Positions 51,395-63,649 of a DNA stretch of 64,000 nt are shown here, one piece after another. Under the pieces are notes generated by a model, which saw nothing but the letters and a program-made list of their open reading frames with translations, had not been told where the DNA came from and searched no databases. The position numbers and the translations under genes are program-made. Each line of letters begins with the position of its first letter. Positions within the stretch are counted from its first letter, which is position 1. The stretch is from Haliotis asinina (Eukaryota; Mollusca; Gastropoda; Lepetellida; Haliotidae). Location of the stretch: assembly GCF_037392515.1 (NCBI RefSeq), contig NC_090291.1:17387501-17451500 (forward strand), read 5' to 3'.

Positions 51395-52689
51395 CGAGGG
51401 TTGGCCGAAAAGTTCTCAGCCTGAGTGGTTTTTCCCCACCAGGTAGAGACAGGTGTTTGCCACCAATGAGGACAATCATTTAGTGAATCAAAAACACAAG
51501 AACTACAAACGTACTAATAGTTTTATTCTCAACTACATCTCTTTTGGTAAACCTACCCTCTGAAATCATCAGAAATGGACAAAACTGAATACAGGACAGT
51601 CGTCAAGTACTTGCAAAAGAAAGGGATGTCCCCAACACAGATACATGCTGACATGGTCTCCACTCTAGGGGATGATGCTCCTTCATTTTCCACAGTAAAG
51701 AAGTGGGCTGCAGAATTTAAGCGTGGCAGACAAAGCCTTGATGATGACCCACGCTCAGGAAGGCCTTCAACAGCAACCACTCCAGAAAACATCACGCGAG
51801 TGCTCGATATGTTGATGGATGATCGACGATTGACTACTCGACATATTGCTAGTGTAGTGGGCATCTCTCATAAGAGGGTTGAGCATATTATCACCAACGA
51901 ATTAGGAATGACTGAAGTTTCTGCAAGATGGGTGCCAAAGCTCTTGACAGCAGAACAGAAACGTGTCAGGTTCCAGACGTCCCTTGAATATTTGCGTCGT
52001 TTTGAAGCAGATCCCGATGATTTTGTGGCACGATTTGTAACCATTGATGAGACCTGGATACATCACTTTCAACCAGAAACAAAACTACAGTCAAAACAGT
52101 GGAAGCATCCTGATTCACCAGCTCCAAAGAAAGCCAAGTCTGTTCCTTCAGCTGGAAAGGTGATGGCATGAGTCTTTTGGGATTCCAGGGGTATTCTTCT
52201 CAATGATTATCTTGAAAAAGGTCAAACTATCAACGGCAGATACTATGCTGATCTACTGAACCAGTTGCGAGAAGCAATCAAAGCCAAACGACGAGGTGTG
52301 TTCGCTAAAGGTGTCCTCTTCCACCAAGACAATGCACCTGTTCACAAATCGGTGGTGGCCATGTCAACAATCCGCGATTGTGGCTTTGATCTCATTGACC
52401 ATCCTCCTTATTCACCTGATTTGGTTCCTTCTGACTTCCACCTGTTCCCCAAAATGAAAAAGGAACTCGCCGGTCGCCATTTTGCAAGTAATGATGACGT
52501 CATTTCCGCTGTGACTGATTTTTTTAGGGTAGCTGAAGAAGATTTCTTCCTGACCGGGATTCGGGCCTTGCAGCATCGGTGGCAAAAGTGTATGAACTTG
52601 GAAGGGGACTATGTAGAAAAATAAATTACAAATGTGGACTTTGTAACTTTTTTTCACAGTGAGGCTTAGAACTTTTCAGCCAACCCTCG
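51395..52689 (+). mobile_element. mariner transposon, 1295 bp
   Basis: Inverted ends of about 32 bp (CGAGGGTTGGCCGAAAAGTT left; CGAGGGTTGGCTGAAAAGTT right, reversed) with four or five mismatches, and a TA duplication on each side (51393-51394, 52690-52691). The size is standard for mariner. Confidence 0.95.
51575..52624 (+). pseudogene. mariner transposase, one in-frame TGA
   Basis: 349 codons in one frame, interrupted only by TGA at codon 199 (52169-52171), after ..SAGKVMA. N-terminal helix-turn-helix pair (TEYRTVVKYLQKKGMSPTQI and ITRVLDMLMDDRRLTTRHIA), linker, then the catalytic triad: Asp in FVTIDETW (about 158), Asp in HQDNAPVH (about 251) and Asp in YSPDLVPSDF (about 286), giving the DD34D spacing that defines mariner. 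The lost codon lies between the first and second catalytic Asp, so no full enzyme is made unless the stop is read through. Confidence 0.95.
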
Positions 52690-52691
52690 TA

Positions 52692-53195
52692 TGTCACGAT
52701 GTGTCACGTTTGTTAACACACAAAACACTCTTAGTTCTGTTAACTCTGAGAAACCCGTCTTTACATGTGCTATATATATTTTGATCGTTTATTAATGACG
52801 CCAAGTATATTCATTCTGATATCAAGATTTAGATTAATGAAATATGAGGGAAATTAATTCTACATTCGTAATTACGCAACAGTCATACAACTGGCCTAAG
52901 AACTCTTAATGACTTCTATAATGAGCTTTTCAAGTTGGACTTCATCCCCATCCATCACCCACCCCATACCCCACACAGCCCCCACCCCATACCCCACACA
53001 GCCCCATACCCAACAATATTTCTTCTAGATTACTAATTTCGCAAAACTCGACATACCCGGTGGCTTATTTCCAATTACGTAGATTTTACATACCTGTTGT
53101 GTAAAGGTAACATCTTTAAGATATCTCCATCCAAAATAGTATGGAGAATGTTGTATGTTGCTGTATCACCAAGCACAAACAAATTTAATGAAGTG
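52692..53195. other. non-coding, nothing recognised
   Basis: It includes a short C-rich tandem (CACCCCATACCCCACACAGC twice, about 52960-53010). Confidence 0.45.
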
Positions 53196-53343
53196 AGTAT
53201 GTATAGACTTATGCTGCTTTAGCAATATTTCAGCAAACTAACGTTCCACCGCTACCAGAAATGGGCTTCACACATTGTAGCCATGTGAGGAAACGAACCC
53301 GCGTCTTCAGCGCGACGAATGGACGCTTTCATCATTAGGCGGA
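53196..53343 (-). repeat. tRNA-derived SINE (family 1), reverse orientation
   Basis: On the - strand: TGATGAAAGCGTCCATTCGTC head part, B-box-like GGGTTCGTTTCC, TGTGTGAAGCCCATTTCTGG, and a degraded tail near AAAGCAGCATAAG. Confidence 0.7.
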
Positions 53344-54399
53344 CGATAGCAAGGACGATAAGGCAGCATGACGGGGGTGGGATCAAAGCAAGCCCTCTCA
53401 TTGGTCGACGCTTCCTATAGTCAGTCATATGTGTCAAGATCGTTTAGATGATGGTCAAAATCGGCTTTCAATCGACTTGTAGAAATAACAATATCAAACT
53501 GGCAGTTATCACCCATGATTATGTTTGTAATGTTTAATCGATTGCATTCGATGATAACGTAGCGATCGGCAAAGCAGGCGGGTTGAGTGTCCGGCCTTGT
53601 CTACACATATTGTACTGTGAAGCGTTTCAACATCTCAAATGTTTATATTTAAAAAAAAATTTTTAATCCTCGCAATGACACGAGGGCCTATGAATTAAAC
53701 CCGAAAATACAACAAGGAAATACTTTTCTCAAGGGAAGAATGTGACCGTGAAATCTAAAGGAAAATGAGAAAAAACAAGACAATATTGACAAAAGTATCT
53801 CCAAGGGTACTGGAGAGAACAATTACTTTCCTAAACGCAAGGAGACTGCTTCAGTTGTTTAATAATTAGATCTATGCATTACGATTCGGATGGAACAAAA
53901 AAACTCCACAAGGCTGTATGACAAAAGGGATAATTTGAGCTTCACAATAGTCAACTTTCCTTTCATGTCGTGCAATACTCAAACAGCTCCAGCCCGTTGT
54001 GTTTACGTTTCACAACGTTTGAGATACAATCAAGCAAGCTTTTTTCACCAAGATTAAAAAAGCCCTATCTCACTTTACCTTGATAAAGATTATGACATTC
54101 AAGGTGTCATTAAAGCTTTCAAAAAGTTATATGGAGACATGAAGAGGACATATGGAAAATTGATGAATCGTGACAAAAATGATATTTGATGCAATTCCCT
54201 ATTTTACATATATACCATATACTAATGAATTATTTCACTTGTACACATTCCTTTTCTCTGACGGCACGCATACACGCACGCAAGAACATACAGTTTCCTA
54301 TATTTTTATTTACTTTTGTATAACCACATAACTGCACAGGCATGGGTGCCGGTTTTGAATTGCTGACTTGAGACATATTTTGCCTTGTTGATTTGCGCA

Positions 54400-54600
54400 C
54401 CGGATGCCAACACAGGAGCACGAAGGGCTTCTGTAGTTATTGAGTACCTCCAACAGGAGAACGTAACTACCTTGGTCCAGACCTGTGTCCCATCGAACAT
54501 GACAAGAATATCCTTGGTCAACAACCACCTACCACGTTCTACGACCTTGGCACTGACCCGCAGGAAGAGTGGGATGGAACCAGGCTGACATTGGACGTCT
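54400..54600 (+). pseudogene. Tc1-like transposase C-terminal fragment (duplicate)
   Basis: The same fragment as 41660-41870 with a further deletion (the LPLSAHSPDL part is missing), so it is a shared relic that kept decaying after duplication. Confidence 0.65.
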
Positions 54601-55699
54601 GTTTAAGGGTATGTTCTGCCGAACCCGGGATTGGTTTGAGAACAGAGGCTGTATAAATGTGTACTGACTTTTCATGGCAAATGACGAGGTGGACGGTAGA
54701 GCGCTTTGGCGAATAGTCTAGCAAAGTCTATGTTCCTCTGACGTTCAGTTACAGTTTTCCTCTTGAATTATGTATGTAAATGAAGTTATCAATAGTTGTG
54801 AGACATTTGTATTGAGTGTCTGCTTCATATTTTAGATATCCGTCTTAAATAATGTACCTTTAACACTGGAGGGAACGATGACGACCTATTTGTCGATCTG
54901 TTTGTCAGTCTGTCAGCAGAGTACATGTACATCGGATCAGTTTGTCATGTTTAAGTATCCTTGAACGGAAAAGCAACACTTGACTTTACATGAAATCAGT
55001 GTTGACATGTCAATATCCCGAACAAAACATAGTTTACTGAAATCTTGATAAAAATATACTCATTTATGTGATAAGGATTTCATCAATATTGTAATGTCGA
55101 ATGCAGCTGCTCTTTACAGGGCTAATGGATTGCTTTAAATTTGATCACCCCAACAATAATTGGACATAAAATGAATATTCATGTGAATACTTCGTATGAT
55201 AGAAATAGGACAAAAGGCCACAAGTGCAGAATCAGAAACTGGTAGAGAAAATAATCAAAATGTAATTATTCAGGATGTATGTTATTACTCGGTATGATAT
55301 GAAGTTTGGATGCAAAGTTAACTGTTCTGTTCGATGCATTGTTTTTATGCTAATCTCAATATGCATCACATTAGCAAACATTGATTTTCCCGTAATACAT
55401 ACAAGCAGTTGGTGCATCCATGGTAGAAATGGTCTGTAGAGTCAGGGTAACGGACATGCTCTGCTTCCTGCATGTACTACACTTTAATGAGTGTACAAGG
55501 ATATGCTATTTCTGTCAGTAGAGTGTTAACCAAACAATGGTAACTGGTGAAACACAGGTATGATTAAACACGATGTGGTGCTGCTACTGAGGGCATGTGA
55601 AGAGACCAGTGGAATTTGTTATCAGACCTTTATTCCACCCCTGTGTGATAAACAGTCTCCTGCACCAGTTGTTTAATAGTGGAATAGTAGAAGGTGGAA

Positions 55700-56794
55700 A
55701 TGTTTGTACAAACCCTAACTGTACTGGTTTTGATCTGCTACTCTGAATCAGTCTGTGCTAGTAATCGGCAAACTAGCCAACAACTGAGAAGCAAACTGCT
55801 CACCAACTATTCACCAGAGATCATGCCCTCGACTGAAAATCGGGAACTTCTTAACATCTCACTCGTGTTTACACCCTTTGCAATTCTCGGACTTGATATA
55901 ACTAACTCAGTGTTCACATTTTCTGCTTTGTTTCTGTCACGCTGGACAGATCCTGATTTGACATGGAATGTCGACAACTATGAGAAGCATGGAGTGATTC
56001 TTCTCTCTCCAAAGGATGTCTGGTACCCAAGACCTACTATAGTCAACAGTGTGAATTCAAAGACTTCGCTTGGAAATGAATATGCTTTGGCAGTATTTAA
56101 TAACGGCACTGTTTTCCTAAGTGTAATAAGCACGTTTGAAACCATTTGCAAGGCTGACAGCACCTCATTTCCATTTGACAGTCAGAGTTGTAATCTGACT
56201 GTCTTACCTCCCATTTTGTGTCGAATACTACCATCTGTGTCACCAAATATATCGACTGAAGTGGTAGACACCTCTTCGGAGTGGCATTTGATAAATGTGT
56301 CTACATCGGACGACACTGGTGTGTTATATTTTACAATTCATATGAAGCGTCACTCAACGTTCTACGTGACCACTATTTTGTTCCCCATGTGCCTGATGTC
56401 TCTCCTCAACGTCTGCTCCTTCCTACTGCCCATCGACTCAGGAGAAAGGATGTCCTATCTAATCTCTATATGCATGTCCTATTCAGTGTTTCTGGTTTTC
56501 ATCATTGATGTGATGCCCAAGTCAGGATCCCTGTCAAAAATGGCCATGTATCTGATTCTGGTTCTCAGTCAGAGCTGTCTCGCCATCATAACAACGCTGT
56601 TCTCAATGAATGTAGAACACCAGAAGTGTAGCGGACGATGTGTTCGTGAAGGAAGTCTCACAAATGTAACCAGAGACCAAGCCAATGTGTCACCAAGAGA
56701 TCGTGTGTATGGTATTTTTAGTGTTGACAAGGTATGCTTTGTCATTTTCCTTCTCTTGTGGGGCCTGAGCATACTTGTATTTTATGTATACTGA
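55700..56794 (+). CDS. cys-loop ligand-gated ion channel subunit, copy D (364 aa, intronless)
   Basis: Near twin of copy A: the first ~80 residues are almost identical, including the signal peptide from ATG 55700. Changes concentrate in the ligand-binding half (SLGNEYALAVFNNGTVFLS, PSVSPNISTEVVDTSSEW, STSDDTGVLYF) and in the M3-M4 loop (MNVEHQKCSGRCVREGSLTN). The Cys loop CKADSTSFPFDSQSC, SGERM before M2, and M1-M4 are kept. Loop C has no CC pair. It ends ..ILVFYVY, one residue longer than copy A. The divergence pattern suggests two working subunits rather than a fresh copy, but this needs codon-level counts. About 270 bp of upstream sequence (GTCAGTAGAGTGTTAACC onward) are nearly identical to copy A and probably contain the promoter. 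Confidence 0.9.
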   Translation: MFVQTLTVLVLICYSESVCASNRQTSQQLRSKLLTNYSPEIMPSTENRELLNISLVFTPFAILGLDITNSVFTFSALFLSRWTDPDLTWNVDNYEKHGVILLSPKDVWYPRPTIVNSVNSKTSLGNEYALAVFNNGTVFLSVISTFETICKADSTSFPFDSQSCNLTVLPPILCRILPSVSPNISTEVVDTSSEWHLINVSTSDDTGVLYFTIHMKRHSTFYVTTILFPMCLMSLLNVCSFLLPIDSGERMSYLISICMSYSVFLVFIIDVMPKSGSLSKMAMYLILVLSQSCLAIITTLFSMNVEHQKCSGRCVREGSLTNVTRDQANVSPRDRVYGIFSVDKVCFVIFLLLWGLSILVFYVY

Positions 56795-56950
56795 ATATAG
56801 AATATGTTCGGTTGACAGGGAGTTGCAGAGTAAAAAACTGAAATAATACTGTAATGTAAGTCTTTGTTTAGTGGCTATTTAACCTGTTTGTTAACATTTT
56901 CATATGACAAGTGATATGTGTTTTTGGGACGCACATTTCGCATGTTATTG

Positions 56951-57215
56951 TGAGTGAGTGAATTGAGTTTTACGCCACACTCGGTAATAGTCCAGCTATA
57001 TGGCGGCGGTCTGTAAATAATCAAGTCTGGACCAGAGAATTCAGAGAGCAACAAAATGAACATCGATGTGCGCAATTGGAAGTGATGGCATGTGTCAACT
57101 AAGTCAGCAAGCATGACCACCTGACCCCTATACTCGCCTCGTACAAGCATAGTCGATGTTTTTAGCCGGCATAGGTTGCTGAAGGCCTGTTGTACTCCTG
57201 ACCTTCACGCGTCCC
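56951..57215 (+). repeat. SINE-like repeat family 2
   Basis: GTGAGTGAGTGAATTGAGTT..CAGCTATATGGCGGCGGTCTGTAAATAATCAAG..CATCGATGTGCGCAATTGGAAG..GAAGGCCTGTTGTACTCC. It is in the same place as the copy at 44172 in the other duplicate. Confidence 0.8.
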
Positions 57216-57760
57216 ATGTTCTTGAAATAGGATTGTTGAAGTCCTAGCGTATTTTTATGTATGATGATTACTGTATGATTAGTAAATTGAAATCATAACC
57301 AACATGTTCCTACTAAGTGTGATCTTTCTGATACACATTCTTACAGATGTTGCTGTAGTTGAGATATCGATGTTTAATGGAAAATGTGTCGTATTTGAAA
57401 GTTTTATAGATTACACAGACGATCATTGTAAAATATCTTACTAGATTGTGTTTTTAAAGTGATTGTAATGTTGATTGAAATGTAAGAATGTGCAATATTT
57501 TGTACCACCTGTTTTGCTTTGTGACTTGTTTTAATATGACTAGTGCGGAAAAGGGTTTGATCGTGATCACAGCAACTGGCTAAGCTTTTATAGCTGGGTT
57601 TTGTCCTCTGTGAAACAACACCTCTTTCCATCACTATTTAATAGTTAATCATACATATACGTACTCATGATAGAATCGCACTGGAATGGACTTTGCAGTT
57701 TCAAAGTTACCATGGCCATAATGTCCGAAAATGCGTCTTAAATACACACTATCCATTCAT

Positions 57761-58589
57761 GAGTTTTGCTGAGGAAAGAGCACACTTCAGTAAGTGTTTA
57801 AGAAAATGGTTGTATATGGCAAAAGTGAACTGCGTGTGGTGTAAACTCCACTCTGCAATGTTAATATAGATACTTTTCTCTATTACTACCTATTTTCAGC
57901 ATACTGTGGCAGATTCTCTTGGGTCCCGCCTGCTGTCCCCTCCTTCTTGTGTTTTATTGTCATATGTATTTATGAGTTTCCTGTTAGTAATGTACATCAC
58001 GTGACACTCAAATTAAATATTATCTATTCTTTTGTAATATAGTCCTTCTTTCTACTCACGATTAGCGCTTTGCAAACGAGCTGACACTTCATCAACATGT
58101 ATGTTAGGCATTATCTCTTGTCATAGAGTGTATCCGGTAATGTATCCAAATACTGGGTGCATGTTCATGTTACAGCCTACTGCAGGTGCGTGAAGGGATA
58201 CATGATCTCATAGTCTTCGGCTACTGGATTTTGACGTCAGCCTATATTATCATCGCCTGATGCTGCATGTTGATTGGTGTGTAGATAATCATTCTGTACA
58301 TGCTAGACTGCATGTTTCCTGGTGTCAGTCAATGTCTGATCAAGATCTTCAGATTGTTCATGTTTACTGCGACGCGGTGTGTCTTATAGACACAGTTTAG
58401 ATCAAGCACATGTGCCCCAGAGTGGTGTTGCAGAATAATACACGGTCTTCACTGATGCGAGATGACACGGTACAGGTACAGGATCTTCAGATGATGCACA
58501 GAATGTCACTGTCTGGAACTCGATGTGTTAAAGCTTCATTTGAACATATTTTGTCACAGTCTGAAAAGATATTTTCTGATGTTACATGA
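57761..58589. other. non-coding, nothing recognised
   Basis: No exon-like frame or repeat boundary seen. Confidence 0.4.
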
Positions 58590-58750
58590 CATGGGAGCGA
58601 GGGAGTTTAGTTTCACACCGCTCTTCCAACATTCCACCAATATCACGATAGGGGACCCCGGACATTTGCGACACACATTGTACCGATGTAGGGCATCGAA
58701 CTCAGCGTCACAATCGAACGCTTTAACTACTCGGCTACCCCACCGCCCTA
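58590..58750 (-). repeat. tRNA-derived SINE (family 1), reverse orientation
   Basis: On the - strand: TAGGGCGGTGGGGTAGCCGA head, AGTAGTTAAAGCGTTCG A-box region, diverged B box (GAGTTCGATGCCC), and AACTAAACTCCCTCGCTC tail. Confidence 0.75.
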
Positions 58751-59440
58751 GCTGATGTGTGGAGCCATAGGAAAAGTGATTAACCATAGACAATCAAATG
58801 ATGCTACATGATTCGGTGTTAATGCACTAAACTTGTAGTTGGTTAAGCAGTAGAATATGAGGATGTTGGTTAAGAAACCTTCCTGAACTGAAACTTAATG
58901 AAAAGGTTGATTATACAACTTACTGGAACAATGGGATTAACTTGAATAACCTTTCGCTTGGAATACAACTATAATATCATCAATCTATATTCCACACTGT
59001 CTCATTTAAGACAATACAGCCACTGTTGCAGAAAGCTATCTACAGAAAATATGTTGAGCATAAAGACAAAATTCGAGGCGAGTTACGTTTTTGTTTTTTA
59101 AAATATTTAGTATTGGACTATTGCAATATGAAGGAAATTAACGGCACATTCGTGCTCAACCATCATACAACTGGGCTGACAACTCAGTTTTATGAGACAT
59201 TGTCTCAGCTGGATGGTTTGATAATGATTGGTTAGTATGGTCTGATGTTTTTGTCACATGGTTGGTTCCTTTTCACGACTTTTATTATGAGTTTTTCAGA
59301 AAAAAAATCACAGTTCCATTTTTGTGAGATTTTAAAGATTTATAACTTGCTCCAATCGCAAACAAGGTAAGCCAATCAAATGAAGCTTGTTAGACTGTTG
59401 GCAATCTATGCGCCCATGAGGGATGATTCCTTTATACCTA
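58751..59440. other. non-coding, nothing recognised
   Basis: A 69-codon frame at 59026-59235 has no recognisable motif. Confidence 0.4.
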
Positions 59441-60094
59441 TCTTGGCTTTTGGACCCGGGACAGAGTGTGTCCACAGCATCCCATTGCTTGTCGTAAGAG
59501 GCGACTAAATTGTGCAACCTGTTTGCCATGGGTTGTGTCCCGTGTCGGTGGAGGACGAGATCCTGGTGGTTGACGGCAGATGGACTTTTAACTGCGTTCC
59601 ATTTGCCCATCACACACCACTTTGGCCCTTACTTCACCTAGACGGATGGTTGAACTGGCCCGATTCAACCAATCGGCTGGTCATGCGAAGTACTGTGAAT
59701 GGACTGTGTATGTGTCATTGCAGAAATGTGATTTGGAATTGTTTTGAATTTCGGCCTTGGCACTACTGGTGATCTGTAACGTTTTTTATTGTGAATTATG
59801 ATAATATGAACTTTGGCTAGAGTCTTATGCCAGAAGGCGATGGCTCATGGGCCAGTCTGGTAGACTAATTATTTTTAATTCTTCTACTGGAGTATATCAT
59901 CAGGGTATCCTTGGTGCTGCAAGCTGGAGGCCCGCTTGCTTTAGCATTGTCCTTGTGATACTCCGTGGTGGATGGGGAGCTCGGATGATGAACCATATGA
60001 TACCAACCATGGCTTATGAAATACTTCCCCCCCCCCAAAAAAAAAACCCAAAACAACAAAACAAACAAAAACAAACAAAACAAACAAACAAAAC

Positions 60095-60694
60095 GTTCAC
60101 TTGAAATTGATCCTTGTTATTGAGACTCCGGACAAGACACCATTAAAGCTGAACCCTTTCGCAGTACCTAAGGGTATTCAGGGTGTGCTGTATGTGAAGC
60201 GCTTTTCAACCCGAAAAAAGAATGAAACCATCCAAACAAATACCCATCTCTTTTCTCTTTTCTTTTTCATCGCCAAATGCTCCCAAATCAGTGAAGGCAG
60301 GTTACTGCAACAACCAAGTTGAAACCTATATCCCCAACCTACTGCAGGTGTTTTAAATGCCAGAAATATGGACACGGTGTAAATGCCTGCACATTGTCTC
60401 TTGTGTGTGCTCACTGTGGTGAGAAGACACACACAACAGAAAAATGTGACAGCGGGTTTTAAAAAATGCACCAACTGCTCAGGAGACCATTCTTCTTCTT
60501 CGAAACAATGTCCAATTTGGAAAGAGGAAACGGCGATTAACAAAATAAAGTTTCCCCAAAATATCTCTTTTTCTGAGGCAAAGAAACTGGTGAAGAGACC
60601 TGACCTTCCAGAAAGTTATGCTACAGTAGCAAAATCATCATCTGAATCCAGCTCTAAAAAACAAAATCATCCACAGGATGCCAAACTACCTTGA
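60095..60694 (+). pseudogene. LINE ORF1 (gag-like) with three zinc knuckles, broken
   Basis: LKLNPFAVPKGIQGV near 60140-60190 is typical of ORF1 proteins of I-type LINEs. After frame changes, the knuckles appear: CFKCQKYGHGVNAC (about 60345-60390), CAHCGEKTHTTEKC (about 60408-60450) and CTNCSGDHSSSSKQC (about 60470-60515), i.e. CX2CX4HX4C-type motifs that bind the element's RNA. They lie in more than one frame. A Ser/Lys-rich tail follows. Confidence 0.75.
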
Positions 60695-61019
60695 CTTTGG
60701 TCAGTTCCGACTCCTCACAGGTTTTATACCCTGCTATCACATCCCAGACTGAGGAATCACTTCCTAGTACATCCAAGTCTTCTGATCATAAATCATCTTA
60801 TTCAACAGCTGACAGACAACAAATTGTTAAAAAAAACCCCAAACCTAAGTCTGATGCTTCAAAACAAGAAAGTGGCAGAGCCCCAAAAGGGTCACAAAAT
60901 AGAATTATAGAACATATATGGATCTCTTGAAGATATAGAGGTATCTGAACACGACCATAGCGTGTCACCCTAAAAAAAGTGCGGAGTAGATCCCCAATAA
61001 ATCCCCCCAAAAGATAGTT

Positions 61020-61889
61020 TATTCCAACAATATTGTACAGTGGAACTGTAGAGGATTGAGGACTAATTTACATGAACTACAGCTATTAGTCCAAGATTTT
61101 ACACCTTCAGCAATCTGTTTGCAGGAGACATATTTTAAACAGACAGATACTTTGGACCTTCGTCATTACAAAACATATCATTGTTTTTCCCCTCCAGGTG
61201 ATAAGGCCACGGGAGGATCTTCCATTCTAGTCAAAGAGAACATTATTCATAGCCCCGTTTCACATAATACTAATCTGCAGGCCGTTGCAGTACGACTAAC
61301 TTTGCACGTTGCGTTTACATTATGCTCTCTCTATATCTCTCCGTCTTTGACGTTTCACAAAACCGATCTTCAAACTCTGTATGGCCAACTCCCGAAGCCC
61401 TGTATTATAATGGGAGATCTGAATGGACACAACCCACTCTGGGGAAGTGTAACTACAAATGTTAAAGGTAAATTACTGGAGGACTTTTGTTCTGATAATG
61501 ATTTATGTATTTATAATGATGGTTCTAACACATATTTACACCCTGGTACAGCAACGTATTCTGCTCTCGACTTATCACTCACAAATTCAGAACTACTAAA
61601 TGAATTTGAATGGTCAGTCCACGATGACCTCTGTGGAAGTGACCATTTTCCTACTATACTAAAACCTGTAACTAAATCTGGTGTTCCTCCATCATCAAGG
61701 CTGTATTTTAAAAAGGCTAACTGGGCTTTATATGAAACACTGTGTGCGGAGAAACTTAAACCTGAACGTTTTATTGACGTTCCTGATGCTATTAAATGTT
61801 TTTCTGATGAACTGAATTCCATAGCTGATGAGTGTATACAAAACGTCTTCTGCAGTGCCACAAATCCGAACACCATGGTTCAGCGGTGA
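61020..61889 (+). pseudogene. LINE apurinic/apyrimidinic-type endonuclease domain
   Basis: This domain nicks target DNA to prime reverse transcription. In one frame: NIVQWNCRGLRTNL (metal-site Asn), CLQETYF (Glu), IIMGDLNGHNPLWG (Asp and Asn), CGSDHFPTIL (Asp-His). All key residues are present. The frame breaks near 61865, just before the WFSGEC linker, and continues in another frame to about 61960. Confidence 0.85.
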
Positions 61890-61959
61890 ATGCAAACAAG
61901 CTAGGAAGGCAAGGGAAAAAGCAGAACATTATTTCCGTCGCCATCCTATGGTGTTCTTT

Positions 61960-63600
61960 TAAACAGAACAAACGCCAATCTTGGCAAAATTATGCATCCA
62001 AAATATATTCTCGGACACCCATGTCCAAGGTATGGAACATGTTTCAGAAACGTAAAGGTAAAGTTACTAAATCTACTGTCCATCATCTGAAACATGGAGA
62101 TCAATTACTTACTGATAAATCAGATATTGCAAATAAACTGGGCGAAACTCTAGCTAAACATTCTTCCTCTTCTAATTATATACCTAAATTTCAGCAATAT
62201 CAAAAACAACAAGAAAAGAAAACTATTAATTTGAATTCTGATAATGGGGGCGATTATAATGAAACGTTTTCTATTCACGAACTCCGTACTGCTTACATTA
62301 TTACATTATCAACCCCTGAAGCACTTACCAGAATCCTGTTTAGAGACTAGGTGTGTTTGCAAGACCATGGAAGGGATGATAAATAATCGACTTGTTTGGT
62401 ACTTGGAAACAAATAACCTTATCACAGATAATGTGCTTTCCGTAAAAACAGAAGTACTGTCGATCACTTAGTGCGTTTAGAATCATTTGTGAAAAACGCG
62501 CTGATTAATAAACAACATGCTGTGTCTATCTTTTTTGATCTTGAGAAGGCATATGACCCAACCTGGAAGTATGGCATTTTGAGAGATTTACATGATTTCG
62601 GTTTGCGAGGTAGTTTGCCTGAATTCATAGCCAAATTTTTTAATAACAGACAATTTCAAGTCCGCGTGGGTTCTACCCTGTCTGATCATTACAATCAGGA
62701 TCAGGGTGTTCCACAAGGCAGCATTTTGTCAGTCACACTTTTTAGTATAAAGATAAACAGTTTATCCAAAGTTTTAAACGATTCAGTTGATGGATCGTCA
62801 TTTGTGGATGGTTTCAATATTTCTTGTCGTGGTAAAAATATGCATACCATTGAACGGCAACTGTAGTTGTGTTTATACAAAATAAATAAATGGTGTCTTG
62901 AAAACGGCTTTAAATTTTCTAAATTGAAAACTAACTGTATACATTTTTGTCGTAAATATAAACCACATAAGGACCCTGAACTATCCCTAGATGAAAGGCC
63001 AATTAAAGCTGTTAAGGAAGCTAAGTTCTTGGGTCTCATTTTTGACTCACACTTAACGTTTCTACCTCATATTAAGTCACTTAAAACTAAATGCCTGAAA
63101 GCACTTGACTTGTTGAAAGTGGTTTCAAATTCTAAATGGGGAGGGGATCAAGCTACCCTTCTCCATCTATATCGATCTCTCGTGCTTTCTAAACTTGATT
63201 ATGGCTCCACCGTATATGGTGGAGCCTGCAAAAGCAATTTAAAACTATTGGATTCAGTCCATCATCAAGGTCTAAGACTTTGTCTTGGCTGCTTTAGAAC
63301 TTCACCTGTTGACAGCCTGTATGTCGAGGCTGATGAACCATCTCCTGAGCAGCGACGTGTAAAATTAGCTTTACAGTATGTAACAAAACTATATTCCAAC
63401 GAGTCAAACCCTGCATTTAACTGTGTTTTCAATCCTCTTTATGAGGATTTATACAATAAGAAATCTTCTCTTGTTCCGCCTCTTGGTTTAAGAATAAAAC
63501 CACTTATTTCTCCTGCCAGCATTGAGCTGGAAAACATAGCTCCTGCCTGTCCTCTTTCTTCTCGTCCTTGGCAGTTGGTTAGGTCACAAGGTGACCTAAC
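61960..63600 (+). pseudogene. LINE reverse transcriptase, inactive
   Basis: Pieces in several frames: NNRLVWYLETNNLITDN (about 62380), VSIFFDLEKAYD (first catalytic Asp, about 62525), GVPQGSILS (about 62705), and SSFVDGFNI (about 62800), where the usual second Asp of the FxDD box is Gly. A TAG follows the HTIERQL segment (62864-62866). The thumb/connection region (KCLKALDLLKVVS..GGDQATLLHLYRSLV.., 63085-63190) is in good order. Confidence 0.85.
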
Positions 63601-63649
63601 ATTAACGACATTTAAAAAATCAGAAACGAATGAATTACAGTATAAACAA

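Larger units (their letters stand above)
53990..57760 (+). repeat. segmental duplication, copy 2 (with receptor gene D)
   Basis: Counterpart of 41,205-44,930; see that entry for shared landmarks. The two copies are about 12.7 kb apart in the same orientation, with copies B and C and the mariner between them. Confidence 0.85.
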
